A stretch of 64,000 bases of DNA from Phyllobacterium sp. 21LDTY02-6 (GTDB taxonomy: Bacteria > Pseudomonadota > Alphaproteobacteria > Rhizobiales > Rhizobiaceae): the NCBI RefSeq assembly GCF_023554255.2, contig NZ_JAMJWD020000001.1:960755-1024754 (forward strand). Direction: 5' to 3'. The position numbers were made by a program, and so were the translations under genes. The notes beneath the pieces are model-generated. The model ran no database searches. It was not told the origin of the DNA and saw only the letters and a list, made by a program, of their open reading frames with translations. Positions within the stretch are counted from its first letter, which is position 1. Each line of letters begins with the position of its first letter. Below are positions 16,693 to 27,452 of the stretch, in pieces.

Positions 16693-17907
16693 TCAGGCTG
16701 CCATGGCCTTGGAAAGGTTGGCGTTGATCTTGTCGAGGAAGCCAGTGGTCGAGAGCCAGGGCTGGTCCGGACCGATGAGGAGCGCCAGATCCTTGGTCAT
16801 GAAGCCTGCCTCGACCGTATCGACGCAGACCTTTTCCAGCGTCTGGGCGAACCGTGCGAGTTCCGCATTGTCGTCGAGCTTGGCGCGATGGGCGAGGCCG
16901 CGGGTCCAGGCGAAGATGGAAGCGATGGAGTTGGTGGAGGTCTCCTCGCCCTTCTGGTGCTGGCGGTAATGGCGGGTCACGGTGCCGTGGGCAGCTTCCG
17001 CCTCGACAGTCTGGCCATCCGGCGTCATCAGCACCGAGGTCATCAGGCCGAGCGAGCCGAAGCCCTGCGCCACGATGTCGGACTGCACGTCGCCGTCGTA
17101 GTTCTTGCAGGCCCAGACATAGCCGCCGGACCATTTCAGCGCGGAGGCAACCATGTCGTCGATCAGGCGGTGCTCGTAATGAATCTTCTTGGCGGCGAAC
17201 TTGTCCTTGAACTCCGCGTCGAAAATCTCCTGGAAGATATCCTTGAAGCGGCCGTCATAGGCCTTGAGGATCGTGTTCTTGGTCGACAGATAGCAGGGAA
17301 CGCCGCGATTATAGGCGTAGTTGAACGATGCGCGGGCGAAATCGCGGATCGAATCGTCCAGATTGTACATCGCCATCGCGACACCGGCGCCGGGTGCATC
17401 GAAGACGTCATGTTCGATGGTCTGGCCGTCTTCGCCCACGAACTTGATGGTGAGCTTGCCCTTGCCGGGGAACCTGAAATCCGTCGCGCGGTACTGGTCG
17501 CCGAAGGCATGGCGGCCGACGATGATCGGCTGCGTCCAGCCCGGAACCAGGCGGGGAACGTTCTTGGCGATGATCGGCTCGCGGAAGATGACGCCGCCGA
17601 GGATGTTGCGGATGGTGCCGTTCGGCGACTTCCACATCTTCTTCAGCTTGAATTCCTCGACGCGCTGCTCATCCGGCGTGATCGTGGCGCATTTGACGCC
17701 GACGCCATATTGCTTGATGGCATTGGCCGCATCGATGGTCACCTGGTCGTCGGTTGCATCCCGGTGTTCGATGCCAAGATCGAAATATTTCAGGTCGATA
17801 TCGAGGTAAGGATGGATCAGCTTTTCCTTGATATATTGCCAGATGATGCGGGTCATCTCATCGCCGTCGAGTTCGACGACAGGATTTGCAACCTTGATCT
17901 TTGCCAT
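16693..17907 (-). CDS. icd: NADP-dependent isocitrate dehydrogenase
   Basis: The 404-residue protein belongs to the homodimeric, eukaryote-like subfamily of NADP-IDH: start [20 protein letters not shown], the substrate region [13 protein letters not shown], the metal-binding segment [19 protein letters not shown] and the cofactor region [11 protein letters not shown]. It converts isocitrate to 2-oxoglutarate in the TCA cycle. The length fits the subfamily (about 400-410). It is divergent from trmJ, an arrangement I remember from Brucella and relatives. Confidence 0.98.
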   Translation of the reverse strand: MAKIKVANPVVELDGDEMTRIIWQYIKEKLIHPYLDIDLKYFDLGIEHRDATDDQVTIDAANAIKQYGVGVKCATITPDEQRVEEFKLKKMWKSPNGTIRNILGGVIFREPIIAKNVPRLVPGWTQPIIVGRHAFGDQYRATDFRFPGKGKLTIKFVGEDGQTIEHDVFDAPGAGVAMAMYNLDDSIRDFARASFNYAYNRGVPCYLSTKNTILKAYDGRFKDIFQEIFDAEFKDKFAAKKIHYEHRLIDDMVASALKWSGGYVWACKNYDGDVQSDIVAQGFGSLGLMTSVLMTPDGQTVEAEAAHGTVTRHYRQHQKGEETSTNSIASIFAWTRGLAHRAKLDDNAELARFAQTLEKVCVDTVEAGFMTKDLALLIGPDQPWLSTTGFLDKINANLSKAMAA

Positions 17908-18092
17908 GGATAGTCAGCCTCTGTTTTGCTGGGGAGTGGTATGTCAGCATCGGTTTTTAATGAGGGTTCGCGCCCCTATAGCACTGCCTTCGCCGAACGC
18001 AAAGGCGCAGTCTGCGCCTTTCGCGCAAAGAGCAAGATTGCCCGCCGAAAAAACGCGGGTTATGAGGGCGCCGATCAATGCAGGAAATGAAA

Positions 18093-18932
18093 ATGGCCGG
18101 AACAGACAGACATCGCACGCTCATAGCCGAAGGCCCGGCCATCATTCTGGTCGAGCCGCAGCTGCCCGAAAATATCGGCATGGTGGCGCGGGCGATGGCG
18201 AATTTCGGATTGGCGGAGCTGCGGCTCGTCAAGCCGCGCGAGGCCTTCCCGAACGAGAAGGCGCGCGCCGCCGCCAGCCGCGCCGACCACATCATCGATG
18301 CGGCGCAGGTCTTCGACGATCTGGCGACGGCGGTGGCAGACCTCAATTTCGTCTACGCCACCACTGCGCGCGAGCGCGATGCCTACAAGCAGGTGCGTGG
18401 GCCGGTGGAAGCGGGCGAGGCGCTGCGCAAGCGCTTCGACAGCGGGCAGAAGACCGGAATTCTCTTTGGCCGCGAACGCTTCGGACTTAATAATGACGAG
18501 ATCAGCCTCGCAGATGAACTCGTCACCTTTCCGGTCAATCCGGCATTCTCGTCGCTGAACATCGCGCAGGCTGTACTGCTTATGTCGTATGAATGGATGA
18601 AGTCCGGACTGGAGAAAGCCACGGACACCGCATTCCGCGGGCCGGAGCTGGAGCCGGCGCCGAAGGAGCAATTGCAGGGATTCTTCGACCATCTCGAAGA
18701 GGCATTGCAGGCGCGGGGCTATTTCCGGCCCATGGCGCGCAAGGAAATCATGGTCAACAATCTGCGTGGCGTCCTGACCCGCGCCGGCTTTTCGGAATCC
18801 GAACTGAAGCTCCTGCGCGGCGTGCTCGTCTCGCTCGATCATTTCAGCCCGAAGACGCCGCGGGGCGCTGGAGCACCGGAAGGACGCAAGCGCCAGCCAC
18901 GCATCGAGACGGCGGAGAACGAGGATGAATAG
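18093..18932 (+). CDS. trmJ: tRNA (cytidine/uridine-2'-O-)-methyltransferase TrmJ-like
   Basis: This SPOUT-class RNA methyltransferase (279 residues from the chosen start) has the three SpoU motifs: [19 protein letters not shown] (motif 1, Asn-Ile-Gly), [16 protein letters not shown] (motif 2) and [22 protein letters not shown] (motif 3, SSLNxSxA-like). TrmJ methylates position 32 of the tRNA anticodon loop. I chose ATG 18093 because AGGA lies seven bases upstream; ATG 18078 and 18087 are in frame and possible. It overlaps the start of murI by eight bases, so the two are coupled. Confidence 0.92.
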   Translation: MAGTDRHRTLIAEGPAIILVEPQLPENIGMVARAMANFGLAELRLVKPREAFPNEKARAAASRADHIIDAAQVFDDLATAVADLNFVYATTARERDAYKQVRGPVEAGEALRKRFDSGQKTGILFGRERFGLNNDEISLADELVTFPVNPAFSSLNIAQAVLLMSYEWMKSGLEKATDTAFRGPELEPAPKEQLQGFFDHLEEALQARGYFRPMARKEIMVNNLRGVLTRAGFSESELKLLRGVLVSLDHFSPKTPRGAGAPEGRKRQPRIETAENEDE

Positions 18933-19788
18933 GACGATCGATGCCGAAGGGAGCGGAGCTGCTGCCTCGCTCGAGCGCGATGATCTTCCCGGCCAGCGCA
19001 TGGAGCGCCCGATCATTGCATTCGACAGCGGCGTGGGCGGCCTGACCGTGCTGCGGGAGGCGCGGGTGCTGATGCCCGACCGCCGGTTCGTCTATATCGC
19101 CGACGATGCGGGGTTTCCCTATGGCGACTGGGAGGAAGAGGGGTTGCGCCAGCGCATCCTCGCGCTGTTCGAGGGTTTCATCGAAACCTATGATCCGGAG
19201 CTGGTCATCATCCCCTGCAATACGGCCTCGACGCTGGTGCTGGACGATCTGCGCAAGGCCTTTCCCGCCGTGCCTTTCGTCGGCACCGTACCCGCCATCA
19301 AGCCGGCGGCGGAGCGCACTTCGTCGGGCCTGATAAGCGTGCTGGCGACGCCCGGTACGGTGAAACGCGCCTATACGCGCGATCTGATCCAATCCTTTGC
19401 CGCAAAGTGCCATGTGCGGCTGGTCGGCAGCCAGAACCTTGCGCGGATGGCGGAATTGCACATGCGCGGCGAACTCGTCGACGACGAGGCGGTGCGGGCG
19501 GAAATCGCTCCCTGCTTCTACAGCAATGACGGACGGCGCACCGATATCGTCGTGCTCGCCTGCACCCATTATCCGTTTCTGGTCAATGTCTTCCGACGCC
19601 TCGCGCCCTGGCCGGTCGATTGGCTCGATCCGGCAGAGGCGATAGCGCGGCGTGCGCTGTCGCTGCTGAAGCCGAGGGAAGGCGGCGGCGAGCCGGAACA
19701 TGGCGACGATATCGCCGTTTTCACCTCCGGCAAGCCGGATTTCGCGGTTCGCCGCCTATTGCACGGGTTCGGCCTTAACAACGTCTGA
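18925..19788 (+). CDS. murI: glutamate racemase
   Basis: The 287-residue enzyme makes D-glutamate for peptidoglycan. It has [14 protein letters not shown] near the N-terminus, the first catalytic cysteine in IIPCNTAST and the second in [10 protein letters not shown], as in all MurI proteins. The 25-residue N-terminal extension before the usual [11 protein letters not shown] start is odd; a start at the internal ATG about residue 26 is possible. The ATG at 18925 overlaps the trmJ end. The 3' end overlaps the convergent flavin-dependent oxidoreductase gene by 33 bases. Confidence 0.97.
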   Translation: MNRTIDAEGSGAAASLERDDLPGQRMERPIIAFDSGVGGLTVLREARVLMPDRRFVYIADDAGFPYGDWEEEGLRQRILALFEGFIETYDPELVIIPCNTASTLVLDDLRKAFPAVPFVGTVPAIKPAAERTSSGLISVLATPGTVKRAYTRDLIQSFAAKCHVRLVGSQNLARMAELHMRGELVDDEAVRAEIAPCFYSNDGRRTDIVVLACTHYPFLVNVFRRLAPWPVDWLDPAEAIARRALSLLKPREGGGEPEHGDDIAVFTSGKPDFAVRRLLHGFGLNNV

Positions 19789-20817
19789 TTTCAGCGCCTT
19801 GCGGATTTCCGGCGCAACCCTCGTGCCGTAGAGTTCGATGGCCTTCAGCGTCTCCTTGTGCGGCAGGCTGCCAAGATCGATCTGCAGCATGAAGCGGTCA
19901 TGGCGGAAATAGCTGTGCTGGAGCAGGATCTTGTCGATCACTTCCTGCGGCGAGCCGACCAGCAGCGCACCGCGCGGCGAGCGGCCGGCTTCATAGTGCT
20001 GGCGATTGCTGGGCGGCCAGCCGCGCTCGCGGCCTATCTTGTTCATCACGACCTCATATGAGGGCCAATATTGGTCGGCGGCGCCCTTCGACGTCTCGCC
20101 GACATAGCCATGCGAATTGATGCTGACCTTCAACGTCTCGGCGGCATGTCCCGCCTTGGCTCCAGCCTCGCGGTAGAGTTCGACCAGCGGCGAGAAACGG
20201 TGCGGTTCGCCGCCGATGATGGCAATGGCGAGCGGGAGACCGAGCGTACCCGCGCGGATGACCGATGCCGGCGTGCCGCCAACGGCGATCCAGACGGGCA
20301 GGGGATTTTGCAGCGGCCGGGGATAGACGCCGAGATTGTCGATCGGCGCCCGCAGGCGGCCGCGCCAGCTCACATGCTCGCTTTCGCGCAGCTTGAGCAG
20401 AAGATCGAGCTTTTCGGCGAAAAGCTCGTCATAATCATTGAGGTCATGGCCGAAAAGCGGGAAGGATTCGATGAACGAACCGCGTCCGGCCATGATCTCG
20501 GCCCGGCCGGAGGAAATCAGGTCCAGCGTCGCATATTCCTGGAACACGCGCACCGGATCGTCCGAGCTCAGCACCGTGACTGCGCTGGTGAGGCGGATAT
20601 TCTTCGTGCGGGCGGCCCCGGCGGCAAGGGCGACCGCAGGCGTCGAGATCACGAAATCCGGCCGATGATGCTCGCCGATGCCGAAGACGTCGAGACCGAC
20701 CTGGTCGGCCAGTTCCATTTCCTCGATGAGGTTCTGCATGCGCTGGTGCGCGTCGATCGCCACGCCGCTGGTGGGATCGGGAGCCATTCCCGCAAATGTA
20801 TAGATGCCGAGTTCCAT
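19756..20817 (-). CDS. LLM class flavin-dependent oxidoreductase (luciferase-like)
   Basis: The 353-residue product starts [15 protein letters not shown] and has the luciferase-like TIM-barrel motifs [28 protein letters not shown] and [16 protein letters not shown]. Such enzymes use reduced FMN (or F420) and oxygen on various organic substrates; the substrate here is unknown. The ATG at 20817 was chosen because it gives the family's normal N-terminus. The gene's last 33 bases overlap the end of murI on the other strand, an unusually long convergent overlap. Confidence 0.92.
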   Translation of the reverse strand: MELGIYTFAGMAPDPTSGVAIDAHQRMQNLIEEMELADQVGLDVFGIGEHHRPDFVISTPAVALAAGAARTKNIRLTSAVTVLSSDDPVRVFQEYATLDLISSGRAEIMAGRGSFIESFPLFGHDLNDYDELFAEKLDLLLKLRESEHVSWRGRLRAPIDNLGVYPRPLQNPLPVWIAVGGTPASVIRAGTLGLPLAIAIIGGEPHRFSPLVELYREAGAKAGHAAETLKVSINSHGYVGETSKGAADQYWPSYEVVMNKIGRERGWPPSNRQHYEAGRSPRGALLVGSPQEVIDKILLQHSYFRHDRFMLQIDLGSLPHKETLKAIELYGTRVAPEIRKALKSDVVKAEPVQ

Positions 20818-20931
20818 GCTGGCGTTCTTCCTGCCTGACTGCTTTGCCCTAAGGTAGGGGCAGTTGCGCAAAGAATGAAGAACGCACGCATTGGTGGCTG
20901 AGGCACCCGGAAGTTACTGCCCCGGCGGCGG

Positions 20932-22143
20932 TCAGTTCATGCGGGTCAGCACCGCCTCGAACTGTTCCAGCGCCCAGTCCACCTGATCCCGCTCGATGAT
21001 CAGCGGCGGCGCGATGCGGATCGTATCGCGATGCGTATCCTTGGCGAGGATGCCGCGCTCCTTCAGGGCGTAGCAGAACTGGTTGGCGCCGCCGGCCTCC
21101 GGATGAAGCTCGATCGCCAGCATGAGACCGCGGCCGCGCACTTCGCGCACGACATTGCTGCGGATGGTCTTCAACTGCTCGAGGAAATAGGCGCCCTCGC
21201 GGCGGGAATTCTCGATCATGCCTTGCTCGGTGAGCACCCGCAGGGCGGCGCGGGCGATGGCGCAGGCCAGCGGATTGCCGCCAAAGGTGCTGCCATGCTG
21301 GCCGGGTTTCAGAACACCGAGCACGTCGCTGTTGGAAAGTACCGCCGAGACCGGATAGAAGCCGCCGGAAAGCGCCTTGCCGATCAGCGTGACATCGGCC
21401 TCGATGCCCTCATGTTCTTCGGCGAGCAGGGCCCCCGTCCGGCCAAGGCCGGTCTGGATCTCGTCGAGGATGAGGGTGACATTGTTCCGGGTGCACAATT
21501 CGCGCACCTTCTGGAAATAGCCTGCCGGCGGAATGATCACGCCGGCTTCGCCCTGGATCGGTTCAACGAGAAACGCTACCGTATTCGGGGTTATCGCCGC
21601 TTCGAAGGCGGCGAGATCGCCGAAGGGCACCACGCGGAAGCCGGGCGCGAAGGGGCCGAAATTCTCGCGGGCCGAAGGATCGGTGCTGAAGCCGACGATG
21701 CCCATGGTGCGGCCGTGGAAATTGTCGGAACAGACAATGATCTCGGCAGCGTTTTCGGCAATGCCCTTCACTTCATAGCCCCATTTGCGCACGGCCTTTA
21801 TCGCCGTTTCCACCGCTTCCGCGCCGCTGTTCATGGGCAATATCTTGTGGGAGCCGGTCAGGCTGGCGACTTCCTCGTAGAACAGCGCCAGCTGGTCGTT
21901 GCGGAAGGCACGGGAGGTCAGCGTCAGCTTTCCGGCCTGTTCCACCATCGCTTTCAGGATTTTCGGGTGGCAATGGCCCTGATTGACCGCCGAATAGGCG
22001 GAAAGGCAGTCGAGATATCGCTTCCCATCCATATCCCAGACATGGACGCCTTCGCCCCGTTCGAGAACGACGTCGAGCGGCTTGTAATTGTGCGCGCCGA
22101 GGCGGGCTTCCGTGGAAATGAGATGGGCGGCGGTGTGTAGCAA
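20932..22143 (-). CDS. rocD: ornithine aminotransferase
   Basis: This 403-residue class III aminotransferase converts ornithine to glutamate-5-semialdehyde. Motifs: [18 protein letters not shown] (typical of ornithine aminotransferase), [13 protein letters not shown], the cofactor aspartate in [14 protein letters not shown], and the PLP lysine in [15 protein letters not shown]. The start is TTG at 22143 with GGAGG a few bases upstream. It lies 14 bases after the arginase gene on the same strand, forming a two-gene arginine catabolic operon. Confidence 0.96.
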   Translation of the reverse strand: MLHTAAHLISTEARLGAHNYKPLDVVLERGEGVHVWDMDGKRYLDCLSAYSAVNQGHCHPKILKAMVEQAGKLTLTSRAFRNDQLALFYEEVASLTGSHKILPMNSGAEAVETAIKAVRKWGYEVKGIAENAAEIIVCSDNFHGRTMGIVGFSTDPSARENFGPFAPGFRVVPFGDLAAFEAAITPNTVAFLVEPIQGEAGVIIPPAGYFQKVRELCTRNNVTLILDEIQTGLGRTGALLAEEHEGIEADVTLIGKALSGGFYPVSAVLSNSDVLGVLKPGQHGSTFGGNPLACAIARAALRVLTEQGMIENSRREGAYFLEQLKTIRSNVVREVRGRGLMLAIELHPEAGGANQFCYALKERGILAKDTHRDTIRIAPPLIIERDQVDWALEQFEAVLTRMN

Positions 22144-22157
22144 GATGTCCTCCAGTC

Positions 22158-23156
22158 CTAGTTGGTCAATGCGCCTGCCGCTCGGCCGGGCAGTGTCGGG
22201 CGGTCGAATATGGAGCGTCCGAACATGCTGGCGACGAGATCGACGAGCAGCAGGGCGCTCTTTCCGCGTTCGTCGAGAAACGGGTTCAGTTCGACCACAT
22301 CGAGCGAACAGACGAGGCCGGAATCATGCAGCATTTCCATTGCCAGATGCGCCTCGCGATAGGTCGCGCCGCCCGGAACGGTGGTGCCTACGCCCGGCGC
22401 GAGCGAGGGGTCGACGAAATCCACGTCGAGGCTGACGTGAAGCACGCCATTGGCGCGTTCGACCCGCTCGATGATCTTGCGCAGGAGCGTCGGCAGGCCG
22501 ACCTCGTCGATCCGGCGCATGTCGATCACGTCTATGCCGCGATCCCGCAGCAGCACGCGCTCGCTGGCATCGATCGAACGGATGCCGAAGAGGTGCAGAT
22601 TGCCCGGCTTTATCAAGCCGTGCGGCGTGTCGCCATGGACGAATTCCAGGCCGGGTTCGCCGCAAAGCAGCGCGGCGGACATGCCGTGCATGTTGCCGGA
22701 CGGCGAGGTGAGCGGCGTATTGAAATCCGAATGGGCATCAAGCCATAGAACGAACAATTCGCGCCCCGCTTCGGCGCAGTGGCGGGCGACGCCGCTGATC
22801 GAACCCATGGAAAGGCTGTGGTCGCCGCCGAGTATGATCGGAAGCGCTCCCGCCTGCATGGCGGCATGGGTTTCAACCGCCAGAAGCCGCGACCAGGCCG
22901 AAATCCGCTCCCTGTAATGGGCAAGACCTTCGATCGGCGGCAGTTGCGGCAATTGTTGCGGCAGGCGCAGATCGCCGCGATCGTCGACCGGATGGCCAAG
23001 TTCCTTCAATGTGTGGATGAGACCGGCAGTACGGAGGGCGGCGGGGCCCATCAACGCGCCGGGCCGGCCGGCGCCCTCGTCGATCGGCGCCCCGATGATG
23101 GTGAGGAGCTGTTTGTGGTGCTCTTCGAAAGTCCCGCGTGAATCCCGTGAATCCAT
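22158..23156 (-). CDS. rocF: arginase
   Basis: The 332-residue enzyme hydrolyses arginine to ornithine and urea. The manganese-binding motifs are all present: [20 protein letters not shown] and [17 protein letters not shown]. The N-terminal part [17 protein letters not shown] is also typical. It is followed by ornithine aminotransferase, and divergent from an Lrp/AsnC-type regulator 138 bases away, which very likely controls the pair in response to arginine or ornithine, as for the arginase operon of related bacteria. Confidence 0.97.
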   Translation of the reverse strand: MDSRDSRGTFEEHHKQLLTIIGAPIDEGAGRPGALMGPAALRTAGLIHTLKELGHPVDDRGDLRLPQQLPQLPPIEGLAHYRERISAWSRLLAVETHAAMQAGALPIILGGDHSLSMGSISGVARHCAEAGRELFVLWLDAHSDFNTPLTSPSGNMHGMSAALLCGEPGLEFVHGDTPHGLIKPGNLHLFGIRSIDASERVLLRDRGIDVIDMRRIDEVGLPTLLRKIIERVERANGVLHVSLDVDFVDPSLAPGVGTTVPGGATYREAHLAMEMLHDSGLVCSLDVVELNPFLDERGKSALLLVDLVASMFGRSIFDRPTLPGRAAGALTN

Positions 23157-23248
23157 TGAATGCCGCTTTCCCCGTCAATGCCGATGCTGCCGGGATTGTG
23201 GCATGTTGGGCTGCTGACAAAAAGGCGGCATCCTGATAGAAATGACAG

Positions 23249-23259
23249 GCATACTATGC
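23249..23259. promoter_or_regulatory. small palindrome in the arginase/Lrp divergent region
   Basis: GCATA-C-TATGC is a perfect palindrome with a one-base centre, lying between the divergent arginase and Lrp-type genes in an A+T-rich stretch (23235-23290). It could be part of a binding site for the adjacent regulator; there is no direct evidence. Confidence 0.3.
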
Positions 23260-23294
23260 AATTTGCTCAATCATTTTAGCCAAAGTGACAGATC

Positions 23295-23720
23295 ATGGAC
23301 GATACGGACCGTAGAATACTGGCTCTGATGCGGGACGATTGCCGCGTGCCGTTGTCGTCGATGGCGACGATTCTCGGCATATCGCGTGCCACGGTTCGCA
23401 GCCGTATCGACAGGATGGTGGATGACGGCACGATCCAGGGCTTCACCGTCAATCTGCGGGCTGGAGCCGGCCTTTACGGCGTCCGGGCGATTGCAATGGT
23501 CGAAGTTGCGGGTCAGGCGGCCGAAAAGGTCGTGCGCCGCCTCCAGGGTTTCCCGGAGATCAAGGCGCTGCACACCACCAATGGCCGCTGGGATATCGTC
23601 GCGGAGATCGAGGTGGAGACGCTCGAGGCATTCGACAAGACCCTGCGCGACATCCGGCATATTGACGGAATCACCTCAACGGAGACAAGTATTCTCCTGT
23701 CGACACGCAAAAGCGGCTAG
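23295..23720 (+). CDS. Lrp/AsnC family transcriptional regulator
   Basis: The 141-residue protein has the AsnC-type helix-turn-helix at the N-terminus (DDTDRRILALMRDDCRVP, then MATILGISRATVRSRIDRM) and an RAM effector domain (residues about 65-135) with LHTTNGRWDIVAEIE. It is divergent from arginase-ornithine aminotransferase and is probably their activator, comparable in position to ArcR-type regulators. The start has no strong ribosome binding site, but the domain begins right after it. Confidence 0.92.
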   Translation: MDDTDRRILALMRDDCRVPLSSMATILGISRATVRSRIDRMVDDGTIQGFTVNLRAGAGLYGVRAIAMVEVAGQAAEKVVRRLQGFPEIKALHTTNGRWDIVAEIEVETLEAFDKTLRDIRHIDGITSTETSILLSTRKSG

Positions 23721-23756
23721 AATTGCGGCCGGCGCGGTATTCGAGGAGAACCCGGC

Positions 23757-25145
23757 TTGCGCATTCATGAAATTCCCTGGCTCGAACCCGTCGACGCTGC
23801 GGCCCGGTTGCGCAAGCTCGGCGGGCTGAGCTTTCTCGACAGTGCCATGAAGCATCCGTCGCTCGGCCGCTATTCCTATGTCTGCGCCGATCCTTTCGGC
23901 AGGTTCGAAGTGCGGGACCGGCGCTCGTTCTGGAACGGCGAAGAACTGAGCGAGCCGCCGCTGCGGGCCTTGATGGGTTTCGTCGATCGCTACGGGCTGG
24001 AGGATGTGCCGGGCGTGCCACCGTTCCAGGGTGGGGCCATCGGTTATTTCGCCTATGAGTTCGGCCGCCTGCTGGAAGAATTGCCGCAGCCGCTTGCGCC
24101 CGACGAAGGCTCCATTGCCGATGCCGCCTGGCATTTCCACGATGTCGTCATCGCTTTCGACCACCAGGAAGACAAGGCGTGGCTGCTGTCGTCGGGCCTG
24201 CCGGCGGAAAGCGGGCAGCGCAGCGGGCGGGCGGAGGAGCGGGCGCGGCAATTCCTGGATTGCCTGGCGCAGCCCGGGGCGCCGGAGACCGCCATTCCGC
24301 CGATTGCCAAGGAGGCGTGGCGATCGAATTTCGAGCGCCGGGACTATATGGATGCCGTCGGCAGGGTCGTCGAATACATCCTCGCAGGCGACATCTTCCA
24401 GGCCAACATCGCGCAACGGTTCGTGGCGGACCTGCCCGATTTCTATGACAGCTGGGCGTTCTACCGGCAGTTGCGCCAGGGCAACCCGGCTACATTCGCG
24501 GCCTTTCTCGACCATGGCGACAGCGTGATCGCCTCGAGTTCGCCCGAACGGTTCCTCAAGGTGCGGGGGCGGGCGGTGGAAACCCGGCCGATCAAGGGCA
24601 CGGCGCCGCGCTCCGACGATCCCGTGGAAGACGCCGCCTCGGCGGAACTGTTGCTCAATTCCGAGAAGGATCGCGCCGAGAACCTGATGATCGTCGATCT
24701 GATGCGAAACGATCTGTCGCGGGTGTGCCGGCCTCATTCCGTGCTGACGCCCACCCTTTGCGGGTTGGAATCCTATGCGGTCCATCATCTCGTTTCGGTC
24801 GTGACGGGCGAGCTTGCCAGCGGCAAGGGCCTGGGCGATCTTATCGCCGCGTCATTGCCGGGAGGCTCGATCACCGGCGCGCCGAAGGTCCGGGCGATGG
24901 AGATCATCACCGAAATCGAGAAGGTTGCGCGCGGCATCTATTGCGGATCGATCGGCTATATCGGTTTCAATGGCAGTTTCGACAGCAATATCGCCATCCG
25001 CACCGTATCCTTCAAAGCGGGCAGGGCTGTATTGCAGGCGGGCGGCGGCATCACGGCTTTGTCCGATCCCGCGGCCGAATATCAGGAGACGCTGGACAAG
25101 GCCGCGCGCATCTTCGCCGTGTTCGCGCAAGGGTCCGGCTCATGA
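23757..25145 (+). CDS. pabB: aminodeoxychorismate synthase component I
   Basis: This 462-residue chorismate-binding enzyme adds the amino group from PabA-derived ammonia to chorismate, leading to p-aminobenzoate for folate. The lysine-bearing motif PIKGTAPRSDDP (about residue 278) distinguishes PabB from anthranilate synthase, which has alanine there. LMIVDLMRNDLSRVC and GSITGAPKVRAMEIITEIE are also present. The start is TTG at 23757 with GAGGAG upstream. The stop overlaps the ATG of pabA (ATGA), so the subunits are coupled. No PabC lyase domain is fused. Confidence 0.93.
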   Translation: MRIHEIPWLEPVDAAARLRKLGGLSFLDSAMKHPSLGRYSYVCADPFGRFEVRDRRSFWNGEELSEPPLRALMGFVDRYGLEDVPGVPPFQGGAIGYFAYEFGRLLEELPQPLAPDEGSIADAAWHFHDVVIAFDHQEDKAWLLSSGLPAESGQRSGRAEERARQFLDCLAQPGAPETAIPPIAKEAWRSNFERRDYMDAVGRVVEYILAGDIFQANIAQRFVADLPDFYDSWAFYRQLRQGNPATFAAFLDHGDSVIASSSPERFLKVRGRAVETRPIKGTAPRSDDPVEDAASAELLLNSEKDRAENLMIVDLMRNDLSRVCRPHSVLTPTLCGLESYAVHHLVSVVTGELASGKGLGDLIAASLPGGSITGAPKVRAMEIITEIEKVARGIYCGSIGYIGFNGSFDSNIAIRTVSFKAGRAVLQAGGGITALSDPAAEYQETLDKAARIFAVFAQGSGS

Positions 25146-25738
25146 TCCTTATCGTCGACAATTACGACTCCTTCGTTTTCACCGTTGCCCGGTACTTTGC
25201 CGAACTCGGCAAGGAAACCCGCGTCATCCGCAATGACAGGCTGACGGTGGCGGAGGTCGCGGCCATGGCGCCCGAAGCCATCATCCTGTCGCCGGGGCCG
25301 TGCGGGCCGTTCGAGGCGGGGCAGTCCATGCCGATCATCCGATCCCTGAGCGGCGAAGTACCGATCCTTGGAATATGTCTTGGCCACCAATGTATCGGCG
25401 AGGTCTTCGGCGGCCGCGTGGTCCGCGCCAAGGAGCCGGTACATGGGCGCTCGTCGCCGATCCATCATGATGGCGAAGGCCTGTTCAGGGGGCTGCCGAG
25501 CCCGCTGAAGGCCGGCAGGTATCACTCGCTGATCGTCGAGGCACCGGAGGCGGAGGGGCTGCTGCGCATAACGGCGCGGTCCGAGGCAGGCGAGGTGATG
25601 GCGGTGTCGCATGCGACGCACCCGACCCATGGCGTGCAGTTCCATCCGGAATCCGTGCTCACCGAATATGGCCATGCCATGCTCGGCAATTTCCTGCGTC
25701 TGGCGCAGGCGTTCAATTCCGCGCGATCAGGTCGATAA
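25142..25738 (+). CDS. pabA: aminodeoxychorismate/anthranilate synthase component II (glutamine amidotransferase)
   Basis: The 198-residue class I glutamine amidotransferase starts MILIVDNYDSFVFTVARYF and has the oxyanion segment ILSPGPCGPFEAG, the catalytic cysteine in GICLGHQCIGEVFGG, and the His-Glu pair in GVQFHPESVLTEYG. It supplies ammonia to PabB, whose gene it overlaps by four bases. In some bacteria the same subunit also serves TrpE. Confidence 0.95.
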   Translation: MILIVDNYDSFVFTVARYFAELGKETRVIRNDRLTVAEVAAMAPEAIILSPGPCGPFEAGQSMPIIRSLSGEVPILGICLGHQCIGEVFGGRVVRAKEPVHGRSSPIHHDGEGLFRGLPSPLKAGRYHSLIVEAPEAEGLLRITARSEAGEVMAVSHATHPTHGVQFHPESVLTEYGHAMLGNFLRLAQAFNSARSGR

Positions 25739-25877
25739 CGCCGCAATTTTCGCTTGTTTGTTCGATATTCCTGTTGGCCGCACAAGCCGTGATCCGCTAC
25801 ACAGGATCAAGTGCCCGTTTCATTTCCCTGCAACCCGGCATCTCATTCCATTCGAAATTCCCATCCAGGAGGCCAAT

Positions 25878-27326
25878 ATGCTGCGCAAGACCGATTTCTA
25901 CATCGATGGCAAGTGGATAGCGCCCGCTGTCGCCAAGGAACTCGAAGTCATCAATCCGGCGGACGAACAGGCGTTCGCGGTGATCTCGCTCGGCTCGGCG
26001 GAGGATGTGGACAAGGCGGTGACCGCGGCACGGCGCGCCTTCTCGACCTGGAGCCTCACGACGCGCGAGGAGCGCCTTGCCTGGCTCGAGCGTCTGCTGA
26101 AGGCCTATGAAACGCGCATGTCGGACATGGCCAAGGCCATCTCGCAGGAGATGGGCGCGCCGATCAAGATGGCTCTCGAGGAGCAGGCGGCCTCCGGCAT
26201 GTCGCACATGAAGGCGTTTCAGCGCGCCCTCAAGGACTTCAAGTTCGAGCGGCCGCTGGATGAGCGCAACACGACAACGCGGATTGCCTATGAACCCATT
26301 GGCGTGTGCGGCCTCATCACGCCGTGGAACTGGCCGATGAACCAGGTGGTGCTCAAGGTCGTTCCGGCCATTGCGGCCGGGTGCACGGTCATCCTGAAGC
26401 CTTCCGAGGTCGCGCCGATCTCGTCGGTCGTGTTTGCCGAGATCATCGATGCCTCCGGCCTGCCGGCGGGCGTTTTCAACCTGGTCAATGGCGACGGCCC
26501 GACGGTGGGCGAGGCCATGTCGCGGCATCCCGGCATCGACATGATGTCATTCACCGGTTCGACGCGTGCCGGTATCGCCGTGACCAAGGCGGCGGCCGAA
26601 ACGGTCAAGCGGGTTTCGCTGGAACTCGGCGGCAAGTCGCCCAACATCGTCTTTGCCGACAGCGACGTGGACGAAGCCGTGAGGCGCGGCGTCGCTCATG
26701 TGTTCAACAATACGGGCCAGTCCTGCAATGCGCCGACGCGGATGCTCGTCGAGCGCTCGGTCTATGAGCGGGCGACCGAAGTGGCCGCCGCGACCGCCAA
26801 TGCCACCAGCGTCGGCGATCCGGCGCAGGATGGCGATCACATGGGGCCGCTGGTGTCGGAGATACAGTTCAACAAGGTGCAGGGCCTGATCGAGAAGGGC
26901 ATCAAGGAAGGCGCGCGGCTGATCGCCGGCGGCATGGGGCGGCCCGAGGGCTTCAATCGGGGCTATTATGTGCGGCCGACCATATTCGCCGATGTGACCA
27001 ACGACATGACGATCGCACGGGAGGAGATATTCGGCCCGGTCCTCGCCATCATCCCGTTCGATACGGAGGAGGAAGCCGTCGAGATCGCCAATGACACGCC
27101 CTATGGCCTCGCCGCCTATGTCCAGTCCGGCGATCCGCAGCGCATCCGCCGTGTTTCGCGGCAGTTGCGGGCGGGCATGGTGCGCATCAATGGCGCTTCC
27201 CATGCGGCGGATGCTCCCTTCGGCGGCTACAAGCAGTCTGGCATCGGCCGCGAGGGCGGGCATTGGGGCCTTGAGGATTTCCTCGAGGTCAAGGCGATAA
27301 GCGGCTGGCAGGACACTGCGGCCTGA
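25878..27326 (+). CDS. aldehyde dehydrogenase family protein
   Basis: This 482-residue NAD(P)-dependent enzyme has the aldehyde dehydrogenase motifs PWNWPMNQVVLKVVPAIAAG, TVILKPSEVAP, FTGSTRAG, the catalytic glutamate in SLELGGKSPNIVFAD, the cysteine in NNTGQSCNAPTRML, and the C-terminal EEIFGPVLAI. It has no close functional partner nearby, so the substrate is unknown. I chose the ATG at 25878 because AGGAGG ends six bases upstream; the longer open frame reaches back over the pabA end. Confidence 0.95.
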   Translation: MLRKTDFYIDGKWIAPAVAKELEVINPADEQAFAVISLGSAEDVDKAVTAARRAFSTWSLTTREERLAWLERLLKAYETRMSDMAKAISQEMGAPIKMALEEQAASGMSHMKAFQRALKDFKFERPLDERNTTTRIAYEPIGVCGLITPWNWPMNQVVLKVVPAIAAGCTVILKPSEVAPISSVVFAEIIDASGLPAGVFNLVNGDGPTVGEAMSRHPGIDMMSFTGSTRAGIAVTKAAAETVKRVSLELGGKSPNIVFADSDVDEAVRRGVAHVFNNTGQSCNAPTRMLVERSVYERATEVAAATANATSVGDPAQDGDHMGPLVSEIQFNKVQGLIEKGIKEGARLIAGGMGRPEGFNRGYYVRPTIFADVTNDMTIAREEIFGPVLAIIPFDTEEEAVEIANDTPYGLAAYVQSGDPQRIRRVSRQLRAGMVRINGASHAADAPFGGYKQSGIGREGGHWGLEDFLEVKAISGWQDTAA

Positions 27327-27344
27327 GGCAGAACCGATCTGCCT
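27326..27344 (+). terminator. weak hairpin after the aldehyde dehydrogenase gene
   Basis: AGGCAGA (27326-27332) and TCTGCCT (27338-27344) form a perfect seven-base stem starting at the last base of the stop codon. No T-run follows, so termination is uncertain. Confidence 0.3.
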
Positions 27345-27452
27345 TCGATAGTCGCAGAAGTCGGGGCGCGCACGCGGAATTTCGTTTGTTTCTTCGCAGT
27401 CCGTATTGTACGCCTCGCCTGACAGCATGCCAGCAAGACGGGTGCGGACAGC

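Noticed and set aside
27327-27452. Magnesium-sensing riboswitch upstream of mgtE
   Set aside because: The 126-base gap holds only a weak hairpin after the preceding gene and no extended leader structure that I could recognise.
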